Source of the DNA: Paraburkholderia saeva
GTDB taxonomy: Bacteria; Pseudomonadota; Gammaproteobacteria; Burkholderiales; Burkholderiaceae
Assembly (NCBI RefSeq): GCF_907164555.1
Contig: NZ_CAJQZC010000005.1
Span: 493,565 to 557,564 of the forward strand
Direction: 5' to 3'
Length of the DNA: 64,000 nt
Part shown: in pieces, positions 24,568 to 33,659 of the stretch
Layout: every line of letters begins with the position of its first letter
Position numbering within the stretch: position 1 is the first letter of the stretch
Notes under the pieces: generated by a model
Told to the model about the DNA's origin: nothing
Seen by the model: only the letters and a program-made list of their open reading frames with translations
The model's database searches: none
Position numbers and translations under genes: made by a program

Positions 24568-25794
24568 TCAATGCGCATGTGCATCGACGGACATGCTGTT
24601 GATGAACTTGCCGAGAAATCGTTCGCACGCGACCAGCTGATCGAGCGCGACGAATTCGTTGGCCTTGTGCGCCTGAAGGATGTCGCCCGGCCCGCACACG
24701 ATGCTCGGAATGCCGGCGAGCGAAAAGAGGCCTGCCTCGGTGCCGTATGCCACCTTGCGCTTGTCCTGATCGGCCGTGAGCGCGCGCACGAGCTGCGTGA
24801 TCGCCGCCTGTTCCGATGAATCGAGGCCGGGTGCCGCGGCAATCTTCGTGATCTCGATGGCGGCCGACGGATGCTCGAGCAGCATTTTCGGCAGCAGCGT
24901 TTCGCGTGCGTAATGGTCGATGCGCGCGAAGATCGGTTCCGGATCGAGCGTCGGCAGGTTGCGGAATTCAAACTCAAACCGGCATTCGGCGGGCACGGTA
25001 TTGATCGCGTTGCCGCCTTCGATCGTGCTTGTCTGCGCGGTCGTGAAGGGCACGTCGTAAAGTTCGTCGAACGGGCCGTCAGCGCGGAACTGGTCGGCCA
25101 TGTCGCGGATGTAGCAGATGAGGCGCGCGGCGTATTCGATCGCGTTGAGACCCTTCGGCGTCAGCGACGAATGCGCGGCCTGGCCGCGCACGCAGCACCG
25201 ATACGCGTTGATGCCCTTGTGCGCGATGATCGGCCGCATGCTGGTCGGCTCGCCGACGATGCAGCCGTCCGGCTTGATGCCGCGCTTCATCAGATCCGCG
25301 ATGAGCAGCGGGGCGCCGACGCAACCCACTTCTTCGTCGAACGAGAGCGCGAAGTGGATCGGTTTCGCGAGCTTCGTATTCTGCATGTGCGGCAGCAGTG
25401 TGAGCGCCGCGCCAATGAAGCCCTTCATGTCGCATGTGCCGCGTCCATACAGCCTGTCGTCGCGGATTTCAGGCTTGAACGGATCGCTGTCCCATTGCTG
25501 CCCGTCGACCGGCACCACATCGGTATGACCTGACAGCACGATGCCGCCGTTCGTCTCGCCGTCGTGCGCGGGCACCGTCGCGAAGAGGTTCGCCCATTTG
25601 CCGCTATCGTCATGCGTGAGGGTGGCTTCGATGCCCTGCGCGCGCAGATCGTCGCGCACCATTTCAATCAGGCCGAGATTCGGATTGCGGCTCACCGTAT
25701 CGATCGACACGAGGCGTTTGACCCAGGAAAGCGAAAGCGGGGAAGCGGGTGTCGTGGAGGGTGTGGATTGCGCTGTTTCAGCGACGTGTGACAT
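24568..25794 (-). CDS. argE: Acetylornithine deacetylase
   Basis: An M20-family metallohydrolase of 408 residues. Metal ligands are visible in LSGHTDVVPVDG, in RLYGRGTCDMKGF and in SFDEEVGCVG (the catalytic Glu is in DEE); a dimerisation domain occupies about 195-305. It removes the acetyl group from N2-acetylornithine in arginine synthesis. In many betaproteobacteria ArgJ recycles the acetyl group, so ArgE may instead have a salvage role. Start codon MSHVAETAQ; the first 20 residues are a Ser/Thr/Pro-rich extension. Confidence 0.88.
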   Translation of the reverse strand: MSHVAETAQSTPSTTPASPLSLSWVKRLVSIDTVSRNPNLGLIEMVRDDLRAQGIEATLTHDDSGKWANLFATVPAHDGETNGGIVLSGHTDVVPVDGQQWDSDPFKPEIRDDRLYGRGTCDMKGFIGAALTLLPHMQNTKLAKPIHFALSFDEEVGCVGAPLLIADLMKRGIKPDGCIVGEPTSMRPIIAHKGINAYRCCVRGQAAHSSLTPKGLNAIEYAARLICYIRDMADQFRADGPFDELYDVPFTTAQTSTIEGGNAINTVPAECRFEFEFRNLPTLDPEPIFARIDHYARETLLPKMLLEHPSAAIEITKIAAAPGLDSSEQAAITQLVRALTADQDKRKVAYGTEAGLFSLAGIPSIVCGPGDILQAHKANEFVALDQLVACERFLGKFINSMSVDAHAH

Positions 25795-25875
25795 GACAGA
25801 ACTCCAGCCTGGTTATCGTTCGATCATACCCAAAAAACATACGTCGGGCCAAAGCCGACAATAACAACAGCATGT

Positions 25876-25900
25876 TGCGGCGCGTGCATGACGCGCCGCA
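25876..25900. terminator. Hairpin beyond the 3' end of mfd
   Basis: A perfect 10-bp G/C-rich stem (TGCGGCGCGT with its complement) and a 5-base loop, ten bases after the mfd stop. The following T content on the minus strand is only moderate, so termination efficiency is uncertain. Confidence 0.45.
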
Positions 25901-25909
25901 GCATGGCGC

Positions 25910-28900
25910 TCAACGCGCGGCGGCTGCTGTACCGCGCGTGGGTGCACCGAGCGCGCGCAACGTTTCTTTCACGGTTGAAACACGCACGGCCAGGTCGGGC
26001 GTGCGCGTTTCGATGCGCAGCTTGTCCTGCCCCGCGAGCTTGATGTGCTTGTGCTTCTGGACCATCTCGATGATACGCATCGCGTCGATCGGCGGATTCG
26101 GGATGAACTGCAGGCCGATCACCGTTTCGCCGGCATCGATCTTCGAAATGCCAAGCGGTTTTGCGGCGAGCCGCAAGCGATGTGTTTCGACGAGCGCAAG
26201 CGCCTGCGGCGGCAATTTGCCGAAGCGGTCGATCAGTTCTTCCTGAATGCCGTCGATGGCATCGCTGTGTTCGCAGTTCGCGAGACGCTTGTAGAGCGAC
26301 AGCCGTTCCTGCACGTCGCCGCAATAGTCCGCGGGCAGAATCGCGGGCGCGTGCAGGTTGATTTCGGTCGTCGCGGCGAGCGGTGCGGTGAGGTCCGGCT
26401 CGCGGCCTTCCTTCAGCGCCTTGACTGCGTCGTTCAGCATGTCGGTGTAAAGCTGGAAACCGATCTCATGAATCTCGCCCGACTGCTTGTCGCCCAGTAC
26501 TTCGCCCGTGCCGCGAATTTCGAGGTCGTGCATCGCGAGGTAGAAGCCCGCGCCGAGTTCCTCCATCTGCTGGATCGCTTCGAGCCGGCGCTGTGCCTGC
26601 TTCGTAAGACCTTGCGGATCGTGCACGAGCAGATACGAGTACGCCTGGTGGTGCGAGCGTCCGACGCGGCCGCGCAGTTGATGCAGTTGCGCCAGCCCGA
26701 ACTTGTCGGCGCGATGGATCAGGATCGTGTTCGCGCTCGGCACGTCGATGCCGGTTTCGATAATCGTCGTACACAGCAGCACGTTCGCCCGTTGCGCGAC
26801 GAAATCGCGCATCACGCGTTCGAGTTCGCGCTCGTGCATCTGCCCGTGCGCCACCGCAATGCGGGCTTCCGGCACGAGCGCCTCGAGCATCGCGCGGCGG
26901 TTCTCGATCGTCTCGACCTCGTTGTGCAGGAAGTACACCTGGCCGCCGCGCTTGAGTTCGCGCAGCATCGCTTCGCGGATCACACTGTCTTCCTCGCGGC
27001 GCACGAAGGTCTTGATCGCAAGCCGCTTCTGCGGCGCGGTCGCGATCACCGAGAAGTCGCGCAGGCCTTCGAGCGCCATGCCGAGCGTGCGTGGAATCGG
27101 CGTGGCGGTGAGCGTCAGCACGTCGACTTCGGCACGCAGCGCCTTCAGCGCTTCTTTCTGGCGCACGCCGAAACGGTGTTCCTCGTCGATGATCACGAGG
27201 CCCAGCCGCTTGAACTGAACATCGGAGGACAGCAGCTTGTGCGTGCCGATCACGATATCGACAGTGCCTTCGTTGATCTGCTGGATCGCCGCGCTGACTT
27301 CCTTCGTCGACTTGAAGCGCGACAGTTCCGCGATGCGCACCGGCCAGTCGGAGAAGCGGTCGGTGAACGTCTGCGTGTGCTGTTCAGCGAGGAGCGTAGT
27401 AGGCGAGAGCAGTGCGACCTGTTTGCCGCCGAGCACCGCGATGAACGCCGCGCGCAGCGCGACTTCGGTCTTGCCGAAACCGACGTCGCCGCACACCAGC
27501 CGGTCCATCGGCTTGCCGCTCGTCATGTCGCCGATCACGGCGGTGATCGCGGCGGCCTGATCCGGCGTTTCCTCGAAACCGAAGCTTTCGGCGAACTTTG
27601 CGTAATCGCGCGGTTCGAGCGGGAACGCGTGTCCCTGACGCAGCGCGCGGCGTGCATACAGGTTCAGCAGTTCGGCGGCGGTGTCGCGAATCTGTTGCGC
27701 GGCCTTTCGCTTGGCTTTTTCCCACTGGCCCGAGCCGAGCGAATGCAGTGGCGCGCTTTCCGGATCGGCGCCGCTGTAACGCGAGATCACGTGCAGTTGC
27801 GATACCGGCACGTAGAGCTTGCTGTCGCCCTGGTATTCGAGGTGCAGAAACTCGGTGTCGCCTTCGCCGAGATCCATCGTGACGAGGCCCATATAGCGGC
27901 CGATACCGTGCTGCGAATGCACGACCGGGTCGCCGATCTTCAGCTCCGACAGGTCGCGCACCATCGAATCGACGTTGCTCGCCTGTTCCTGGCGGCGTCG
28001 CCCCGCGCGGCGCGCGAGCGGGCCGTACAGTTCGGTTTCGGTGATGAGCGCGATGCCTTCGGCGGGCAGCGCGAAGCCGTTCGCGAGCGGCGCGACGCCG
28101 AGCGCGAAACGCGCGTCGGTGGTGAGCCAGTCCTCATAGCTGTCGGTCGACGCCGGCAACAGATGGTTGTCGACGAAGAGCTGCATGATCGTCTCGCGCC
28201 GGCCCGCCGATTCGGCGGCGAACATCACGCGATGCGGCGTTGTGTCGAGATACGCGCGCAATGCGGAGATCGGGTCTTCGGCGTGACGGTCGACCGCGAG
28301 GTTCGGCAGCGGCGTCGCCCAGCCGCCGCCCGCGTTGCCCGGCAAGACGAGGCGTGCGAACGGTTTGGCGAGCGTGAAGAAGTCTTCGTCGGAGAGAAAG
28401 AGGCGCTCCGGGTCGAGAATTGGCCGGTCGCGATCGTGCGACAGGAAGTTGTGGCGTTGCTTCGTGTCGTTCGTGAAGCGGCGAATCGCGGCGTCCAGAT
28501 CGCCCAGGAACGCCAGTTGGGCGTTTTCGGGCAGATAGTGGAAGAGCGTCGCCGTTTCGTCGAAGAAGAGCGGCAGGTAGTACTCGATACCCGCCGACGG
28601 CACGCCATTGCCGATGTCCTTGTAGATCGACGCGCGGCTCGGGTCGCCTTCGAACACTTCGCGCCAGCGGCTGCGAAACGCGGTGCGCGCCGCTTCGTCG
28701 AACGGGAACTCGCGGCCCGGCAGCAGGCGCACGTCACGCACCGGGTAAAGGCTGCGCTGCGTGTCGGGATCGAACGCGCGGATCGAATCGACCTGGTCGT
28801 CGAAGAGGTCGATCCGGTAAGGCAGCGGCGAACCCATCGGAAACAGGTCGATCAGCGAGCCGCGCACGCAGTATTCGCCAGGCCGCACGACCTGGCTCAC

Positions 28901-29386
28901 GTGTTCGTAGCCCGCCAGCGTCAGCTGCGACTTCAGCTTCGCTTCGTCGAGCCGTTCGCCCTGGGTGAACGAGAACGTGTAGGCGGCCATGAACGACGCA
29001 GGCGGCATGCGGTAGAGCGCCGTTGTGGCCGGCACGAGCAGGATGTCGCAACGGCCTTCGCCCAGGTCGTGCAGCGTCGCGAGCCGCTCGGAGACGAGGT
29101 CCTGGTGCGGCGAGAACGTGTCGTAAGGCAGCGTTTCCCAGTCGGGAAGCAGGCGCACGCGCGCTTCGGGCGCAAAGAACGCAATTTCCTGGCTGAGGCG
29201 CTGCGCATCCACCGCGCTCGCGCAGACCACCGCGAGGAGCGGCACCTGCTTGCGATAAGCCAGGTGATAGCGGGCGATCAGAAGCGCATCGGACGAGCCG
29301 TGCGTGCCGTCGAAGGCGAAACGCTGGCCGGCCTTGACGAGCGCGACGGGCGGGGTGGACTGCGATGAAACGGCGATATCTGGCAT
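25910..29386 (-). CDS. mfd: Transcription-repair coupling factor
   Basis: Mfd of 1158 residues, normal length. Order: UvrB-homology region with degenerate ATPase (about 1-350), RNA polymerase-interaction domain (about 480-545, with KIGDPVVHSQHGIGRY), RecG-like translocase with Walker A GDVGFGKTEVALRAAF, DEEH box IIDEEHRFGVRQKE, the TATPIPRT motif and QLRGRVGRS, and a C-terminal autoinhibitory domain. It displaces stalled RNA polymerase and recruits UvrA. The ATG at 29386 (MPDIAVSS) is taken as the start; an ATG 24 bases upstream is possible. It is divergent from ispD. Confidence 0.96.
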   Translation of the reverse strand: MPDIAVSSQSTPPVALVKAGQRFAFDGTHGSSDALLIARYHLAYRKQVPLLAVVCASAVDAQRLSQEIAFFAPEARVRLLPDWETLPYDTFSPHQDLVSERLATLHDLGEGRCDILLVPATTALYRMPPASFMAAYTFSFTQGERLDEAKLKSQLTLAGYEHVSQVVRPGEYCVRGSLIDLFPMGSPLPYRIDLFDDQVDSIRAFDPDTQRSLYPVRDVRLLPGREFPFDEAARTAFRSRWREVFEGDPSRASIYKDIGNGVPSAGIEYYLPLFFDETATLFHYLPENAQLAFLGDLDAAIRRFTNDTKQRHNFLSHDRDRPILDPERLFLSDEDFFTLAKPFARLVLPGNAGGGWATPLPNLAVDRHAEDPISALRAYLDTTPHRVMFAAESAGRRETIMQLFVDNHLLPASTDSYEDWLTTDARFALGVAPLANGFALPAEGIALITETELYGPLARRAGRRRQEQASNVDSMVRDLSELKIGDPVVHSQHGIGRYMGLVTMDLGEGDTEFLHLEYQGDSKLYVPVSQLHVISRYSGADPESAPLHSLGSGQWEKAKRKAAQQIRDTAAELLNLYARRALRQGHAFPLEPRDYAKFAESFGFEETPDQAAAITAVIGDMTSGKPMDRLVCGDVGFGKTEVALRAAFIAVLGGKQVALLSPTTLLAEQHTQTFTDRFSDWPVRIAELSRFKSTKEVSAAIQQINEGTVDIVIGTHKLLSSDVQFKRLGLVIIDEEHRFGVRQKEALKALRAEVDVLTLTATPIPRTLGMALEGLRDFSVIATAPQKRLAIKTFVRREEDSVIREAMLRELKRGGQVYFLHNEVETIENRRAMLEALVPEARIAVAHGQMHERELERVMRDFVAQRANVLLCTTIIETGIDVPSANTILIHRADKFGLAQLHQLRGRVGRSHHQAYSYLLVHDPQGLTKQAQRRLEAIQQMEELGAGFYLAMHDLEIRGTGEVLGDKQSGEIHEIGFQLYTDMLNDAVKALKEGREPDLTAPLAATTEINLHAPAILPADYCGDVQERLSLYKRLANCEHSDAIDGIQEELIDRFGKLPPQALALVETHRLRLAAKPLGISKIDAGETVIGLQFIPNPPIDAMRIIEMVQKHKHIKLAGQDKLRIETRTPDLAVRVSTVKETLRALGAPTRGTAAAAR

Positions 29387-29504
29387 AACGAAAAGGCAGC
29401 CCTGGCTCACACGTGAGCGGCAAGTTTACGCGCGTCTCGACGTGGACGCGAAGGACCTATTATAAAATCCGTCCTTCACTTTGACTTTCCCGGCGTCCGC
29501 CCTC

Positions 29505-30215
29505 GTGACTTCACGTCTTTTTGCCCTGATCCCATCCGCGGGAACCGGCAGCCGTTCAGGCGCCGCGATGCCCAAGCAGTACCGTACTATCGCGGGCCGA
29601 GACATGCTTCACTACTCGCTGGCCGCGTTCGATGCGTGCAGCGAGTTCGCGCAGACGCTCGTCGTCATCGCCCCCGACGACCAGCATTTCGACGCCCGGC
29701 GGTTTGCAGGGCTACGCTTCGCGGTGCGCCGCACGGGCGGGGCGTCGCGCCAGGCATCGGTTTTGAACGGCCTGCACGCGCTTGCCGAGTTCGGCGCGAG
29801 CGACGACGACTGGGTTCTGGTTCACGACGCGGCGCGCCCCGGCATCACGGCAGCGCTGATCCGCTCGCTCGTCGCGGCGCTGAAGGACGACCCGGTGGGC
29901 GGCATCATGGCGCTGCCCGCCGCCGATACGCTAAAGCGCATCACGCCGGACAGCGACAACCGGATCGCCCGCACGGAGGCCCGCGACGGCCTGTGGCAGG
30001 CGCAGACGCCGCAGATGTTTCGCGTCGGCATGCTGCGCGAGGCGATTCTGCGCGCACAGCAGGACGGCCACGATCTCACCGACGAAGCGAGCGCGATCGA
30101 ATGGCTCGGCCACGCGCCGCGCCTCGTGCAGGGCAGCCTGCGCAATTTCAAGGTCACGTATCCCGAAGACTTCGATCTCGCGGATGCGATTCTCAGCAGG
30201 CCCGCAGCCTCCTGA
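29505..30215 (+). CDS. ispD: 2-C-methyl-D-erythritol 4-phosphate cytidylyltransferase
   Basis: A 236-residue enzyme of the non-mevalonate isoprenoid pathway, joining CTP and methylerythritol phosphate. The nucleotide-binding N terminus is [17 protein letters not shown], followed by [10 protein letters not shown] and, near the C terminus, [15 protein letters not shown]. The start is a GTG at 29505 (family proteins begin TSRLFALIP); the open frame begins slightly upstream at a TTG. TATAAA at 29461-29466 could be the -10 element. IspF follows after 33 bases. Confidence 0.94.
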   Translation: MTSRLFALIPSAGTGSRSGAAMPKQYRTIAGRDMLHYSLAAFDACSEFAQTLVVIAPDDQHFDARRFAGLRFAVRRTGGASRQASVLNGLHALAEFGASDDDWVLVHDAARPGITAALIRSLVAALKDDPVGGIMALPAADTLKRITPDSDNRIARTEARDGLWQAQTPQMFRVGMLREAILRAQQDGHDLTDEASAIEWLGHAPRLVQGSLRNFKVTYPEDFDLADAILSRPAAS

Positions 30216-30248
30216 TTCAATAACGTACGACGACAGGCTAAAGAACAT

Positions 30249-30728
30249 ATGGATATCAGGATCGGACAGGGTTATGACGTGCACGCGCTCGTACCGGGGC
30301 GCCCGCTCATCATCGGTGGCGTGACGGTGCCGTACGATCGCGGTCTGCTTGGCCATTCGGACGCCGACGTGCTGCTGCATGCGATCACCGATGCGCTGTT
30401 CGGCGCGGCGGCCATGGGCGACATTGGCCGCCACTTTCCCGATACGGACGAGCGCTTCAAGGGCGCGAATTCCCGCGTGCTGCTGCGCGAGTGCGCAAAG
30501 CGCGTGACGGAAGCGGGCTTTGCGATCGGCAACGTCGACAGCACGGTGATTGCACAGGCGCCGAAGCTCGCGCCGCATATCGATGCGATGCGCGCGAACA
30601 TCGCCGAGGACCTGAATCTGCCGCCGGAGCGGGTCAACGTGAAGGCGAAGACCAACGAGAAGCTGGGTTACCTGGGGCGAGGCGAGGGGATCGAAGCGCA
30701 GGCGGCGGTGCTGTTGACACGCGTCTGA
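30249..30728 (+). CDS. ispF: 2-C-methyl-D-erythritol 2,4-cyclodiphosphate synthase
   Basis: A 159-residue homotrimeric enzyme forming methylerythritol cyclodiphosphate. Zinc ligands lie in GQGYDVHAL (Asp and His) and in the [15 protein letters not shown] helix (second His); the [16 protein letters not shown] loop and the [15 protein letters not shown]-terminal motif are intact. It acts after IspE, downstream of its neighbour ispD, and the two form a standard betaproteobacterial pair. Confidence 0.96.
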   Translation: MDIRIGQGYDVHALVPGRPLIIGGVTVPYDRGLLGHSDADVLLHAITDALFGAAAMGDIGRHFPDTDERFKGANSRVLLRECAKRVTEAGFAIGNVDSTVIAQAPKLAPHIDAMRANIAEDLNLPPERVNVKAKTNEKLGYLGRGEGIEAQAAVLLTRV

Positions 30729-30789
30729 ACGCGTTGCGGCGGGCGCGCTTCACGGTTCGCCTGATTTCATCCGCACGCTTTGAGTGAAT

Positions 30790-30826
30790 AAAAAACGCCA
30801 CGGGCCGAAAACCCGTGGCGTTTTTT
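30790..30826. terminator. Terminator after ispF
   Basis: Stem AAAAAACGCCACGGG with its complement, loop of seven and a run of six T. It can end transcription from ispD-ispF and from the convergent ahpD. Confidence 0.92.
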
Positions 30827-30890
30827 GCGCCGGGCGCGCCCGGCAAGGCGGAACGCGCCGGAACGCGCGAGGACGCTACAGCAACCCGGC

Positions 30891-31415
30891 TTACTTCCCT
30901 TCGGCCGCAATCACCAGCGCCGCTGCGTTGATCACGGCAGCGATACGACCGACGTCGCGTAGCTGCGTCGTGCTCATGCCGTCGGCGACCAGATTCTCGG
31001 CGTGGGATTTCACGCAGAAGTGGCACTTGCCGATGATCGACGCCGCGAGTGCGTACATCTCGAAGCGACGCTTGTCCACGCCGCCGTGGGACGCGTACGC
31101 GTTCATCCGCAGGCCGGCCGGCTGGGTCTTGAGTTCGGCGTTGTCGGCCATCTCGAGATACGGATACCAGACGTTGTTCATGCCCATCAACGCGGCCGCC
31201 GTCAGCACGCCGTTCACTTCTTCTGGTGGCAACGCGCCCGAATTGCGGATCGCATCGACAATCACGTGGCTCTTCGCCGCGAACGCCGCGGCCAGCGCGA
31301 CGCCAACCGCGTCCGTGCCTTCCAGCGACGAGCGGGCAATCGTGCCGTCCAGATTCAGGCGGATATCTTTCGCGTAATCGGGAACGAGTTCTTTAATCGA
31401 AGCCAGAAATTCCAT
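30891..31415 (-). CDS. ahpD: Alkyl hydroperoxide reductase AhpD
   Basis: A 174-residue carboxymuconolactone decarboxylase-like peroxidase. The redox-active motif is CHFCVKSHAE (Cys131, Cys134, His138). In mycobacteria AhpD, reduced by a lipoamide system, regenerates AhpC, which lies directly upstream here (75 bases away, same strand, with a hairpin between). Cytosolic peroxide defence. Confidence 0.93.
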   Translation of the reverse strand: MEFLASIKELVPDYAKDIRLNLDGTIARSSLEGTDAVGVALAAAFAAKSHVIVDAIRNSGALPPEEVNGVLTAAALMGMNNVWYPYLEMADNAELKTQPAGLRMNAYASHGGVDKRRFEMYALAASIIGKCHFCVKSHAENLVADGMSTTQLRDVGRIAAVINAAALVIAAEGK

Positions 31416-31440
31416 TGATATCTCCTATCAGATTGCCGAT

Positions 31441-31480
31441 AAAAAAGCCCGCCGGCTCTTTCAAGCTTAGCGGGCTTTTC
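31441..31480 (-). terminator. Hairpin between ahpC and ahpD
   Basis: Arms AAAAGCCCGC/GCGGGCTTTT separated by 17 bases, with a T run in minus-strand RNA. It probably ends most ahpC transcripts and lets part of them read into ahpD. Confidence 0.7.
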
Positions 31481-31490
31481 ACTGCAATGC

Positions 31491-32039
31491 TTACAGCGTC
31501 GAGCCGCCCACAGCACGGTTGCACGGGCACAGTTCGTCCGTTTGCAGACCGTCGAGAATACGCAGCACTTCTTCCGGATTACGGCCGACGTTCAGGTTGT
31601 TCACCGAAACGTGCTGGATCGTGTTGTCCGGGTCGACGATGAACGTCGCGCGCAGTGCCACGCCGGCTTCCTTGTCGCGCACGCCGAGCTGGTCGATCAG
31701 CTCGCCCTTCACGTCGCCGAACGCGTAGTGGTTCAGCTTGCTCAGGTCCTTGTGTTCACGGCGCCATGCGAGCTTGACGAATTCGTTGTCGACGCTGCCG
31801 CCGAGCAGGACCGCGTCACGTTCTTCGAAGTCCTTCGCGAGCTTGCCGAATTCGACGATTTCCGTCGGGCATACGAACGTGAAATCCTTCGGGTAGAAGT
31901 AGATGATCTTCCACTTGCCCGGGAACGACTGTTCGGTGATGTCTTCGAATGCCGACACGCCGTTCTCTTCATGATTGTTGAAGCCCGGCTTGGCTGCGGT
32001 GACGGTGAAAGCTTCGAGTTTATCGCCCACGGTTTTCAT
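31491..32039 (-). CDS. ahpC: Alkyl hydroperoxide reductase AhpC (peroxiredoxin)
   Basis: A 182-residue peroxiredoxin. The peroxidatic cysteine is Cys57 in DFTFVCPTEIVEFG, and the C-terminal CPCNR motif provides resolving cysteines as in the mycobacterial AhpC that works with AhpD. It is shorter at the C terminus than the enterobacterial AhpC that pairs with AhpF. It reduces organic peroxides and peroxynitrite in the cytosol. The upstream region carries an unusual A/T-rich repeat block. Confidence 0.95.
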   Translation of the reverse strand: MKTVGDKLEAFTVTAAKPGFNNHEENGVSAFEDITEQSFPGKWKIIYFYPKDFTFVCPTEIVEFGKLAKDFEERDAVLLGGSVDNEFVKLAWRREHKDLSKLNHYAFGDVKGELIDQLGVRDKEAGVALRATFIVDPDNTIQHVSVNNLNVGRNPEEVLRILDGLQTDELCPCNRAVGGSTL

Positions 32040-32120
32040 GCAAATACTCCTGTGTGTTGGAAAAACAATCGGTTCAGGCTGCCTGCTCGCTGTAACGGCT
32101 AAGACGCTACATGAGAATCA

Positions 32121-32151
32121 CTATAACTCTATTAATCAATAGAATCAATAG
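32121..32151. promoter_or_regulatory. A/T-rich repeat block upstream of ahpC
   Basis: A perfect 9-base tandem repeat AATCAATAG (32134-32142 and 32143-32151). The first copy overlaps an inverted repeat CTATT-N4-AATAG (32129-32142), and a further CTAT lies at 32121. It lies 82-112 bases before the ahpC start codon. CTAT/ATAG half-sites are reminiscent of OxyR, but the OxyR spacing is not met. It is a candidate operator for ahpC. Confidence 0.45.
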
Positions 32152-32263
32152 TTTTTAACTAATACTCCGGATAGGTTTTATTCACTGGCCCGATAGACCA
32201 GGCCGTGAGTCTCCGTTTCCTGGTGTCTTGCCCGGAACTCCGCACGACGAGCCCGGAAGGCGA

Positions 32264-33613
32264 TCACACGCCTTTTGCAAGCGGGAAGTCGATCGTGACT
32301 TCGAGTCCGGGCCCCGGCGTCCGGTTACGCAGGCGCAGCGAGCCGCGATAACGGCCCACCAGCCGCTGCACGATCGCCATGCCGAGCCCGGTACCGTTTG
32401 CCTGGCTGCGCGCCGAATTCACACGATAGAACGGTCGTGTGACAAGTGCGAGCTGGTCTTCGGGAATGCCGGGCCCTTCGTCGACCACGGACAGCTCAAC
32501 GCGCGAATGCGATACGCGCGTTTCGATGACGACGCGCGGAATGCCGTCGCCGTCGCTCAGGCCGTACTTGCGCGCGTTCTCGACGAGATTGCCGACGACG
32601 CGCCGCATGTCCGTTTCATCGGCCTCGACGACCGCCGAAGGCGCGAGCCGCGTGACGAGTCGCATGCCGTCTTCGCTCGTCATGCGCGCCGCCACTTCTC
32701 CTGCGATCACCGAAAGATCGACGGGTTCCGTCATTCTTTGTACGGGCCGCGCGTAATCGAGGAAGCGGCCGATGATCATGTCCATCTGTTCGATGTCGTC
32801 GACCATCGCGTCCTTCGTGGCCTGGTCCGACGGGCTCATTTCCGTTTCGAGCCGCAGGCGCGCAAGCGGCGTGCGCAGATCGTGCGAAATACCGGCGAGC
32901 ATCAGCGCGCGATCGGCCTCGAGCTGTTCGAGGTCGGTCACCATCTGGTTGAAGCTTCGGTTCGTTTCGGCGGCCACGCCCATGCCGCGCTCGGGCAACG
33001 GCTCGGGCGACTGACCGGACCCCACCTTGCGCGCGGCCATCGCGAGCCGCGCGAACGGTCTGTTCACGAGACTCGTGATGAACGCCGCGCCGAAGAGCGA
33101 TAGCGCGAGCGCGAAGATGCCCCATCCGGCCCACTGCAGGCCAGTGACGTTATCGAGCTGGTCGCGATCGAGCGCGACCCAGTAGTCGTCATCGTCGATC
33201 TTGAAGCTGATCCAGACGCCTGGAATATCGTTGACTGTCTGCGCGATGATCGTGTCGTCGCCAAGACGGCCGCGGATGTCGTGCTCGATCAGCCGGTTGA
33301 GCGACTCATCCGGTTGAAGGCGGTACTTGTCTGTCGTTTCGCGCGGGTACACGCGCACCCCTTCGTTGCTCTCCAGATCCTGCAGCAGTGCGCGCCGCAA
33401 GTCGGGATCGGAATAAAGGAGGGCGGTGCGCGTGAGCTTCACGATCGCGACGAGCTGCAGCGCCACGCGCTGCGCGCGCGGTTCGCGTTCGATCACCCGG
33501 AAGCTCTGGAACCATGCGGCGAGACTGACCGCGATCAACAGCGCGATCAGCAGGAAGGTCCGCCAGAAAAGGCCGCCGAACGCGAGCGTCAGGAGGCGCC
33601 GGTCGATCCGCAT
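32264..33613 (-). CDS. envZ: Sensor histidine kinase, EnvZ/RisS type
   Basis: A 449-residue inner-membrane kinase. TM1 is at about 18-36, a periplasmic domain at about 37-160, TM2 at about 162-182, then HAMP, HisKA with His244 in GISHDLRTPLARLRLE, and HATPase (NLVENARKYG, DEGPGIPEDQ, GTGLGMAIVQRLV). It follows ompR by 46 bases in the same operon and should phosphorylate it in response to osmotic or acid/envelope cues. In Burkholderia and Bordetella the pair is also called RisAS. Confidence 0.92.
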   Translation of the reverse strand: MRIDRRLLTLAFGGLFWRTFLLIALLIAVSLAAWFQSFRVIEREPRAQRVALQLVAIVKLTRTALLYSDPDLRRALLQDLESNEGVRVYPRETTDKYRLQPDESLNRLIEHDIRGRLGDDTIIAQTVNDIPGVWISFKIDDDDYWVALDRDQLDNVTGLQWAGWGIFALALSLFGAAFITSLVNRPFARLAMAARKVGSGQSPEPLPERGMGVAAETNRSFNQMVTDLEQLEADRALMLAGISHDLRTPLARLRLETEMSPSDQATKDAMVDDIEQMDMIIGRFLDYARPVQRMTEPVDLSVIAGEVAARMTSEDGMRLVTRLAPSAVVEADETDMRRVVGNLVENARKYGLSDGDGIPRVVIETRVSHSRVELSVVDEGPGIPEDQLALVTRPFYRVNSARSQANGTGLGMAIVQRLVGRYRGSLRLRNRTPGPGLEVTIDFPLAKGV

Positions 33614-33659
33614 GGGCCCTTCTCGTCAGAAAGCAGGCGCGACAACCTCGGGGAGACCG

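Noticed and set aside
26045..29368. An 1107-codon open frame on the plus strand opposite mfd
   Set aside because: Arg/His/Asp/Val-rich shadow translation typical of the antisense strand of G/C-rich coding DNA. mfd on the other strand has full family motifs.
32121..32151. OxyR binding site at ahpC
   Set aside because: ATAG/CTAT half-sites are present, but their spacing does not match the ATAG-N7-CTAT arrangement, so only a generic operator candidate was reported.
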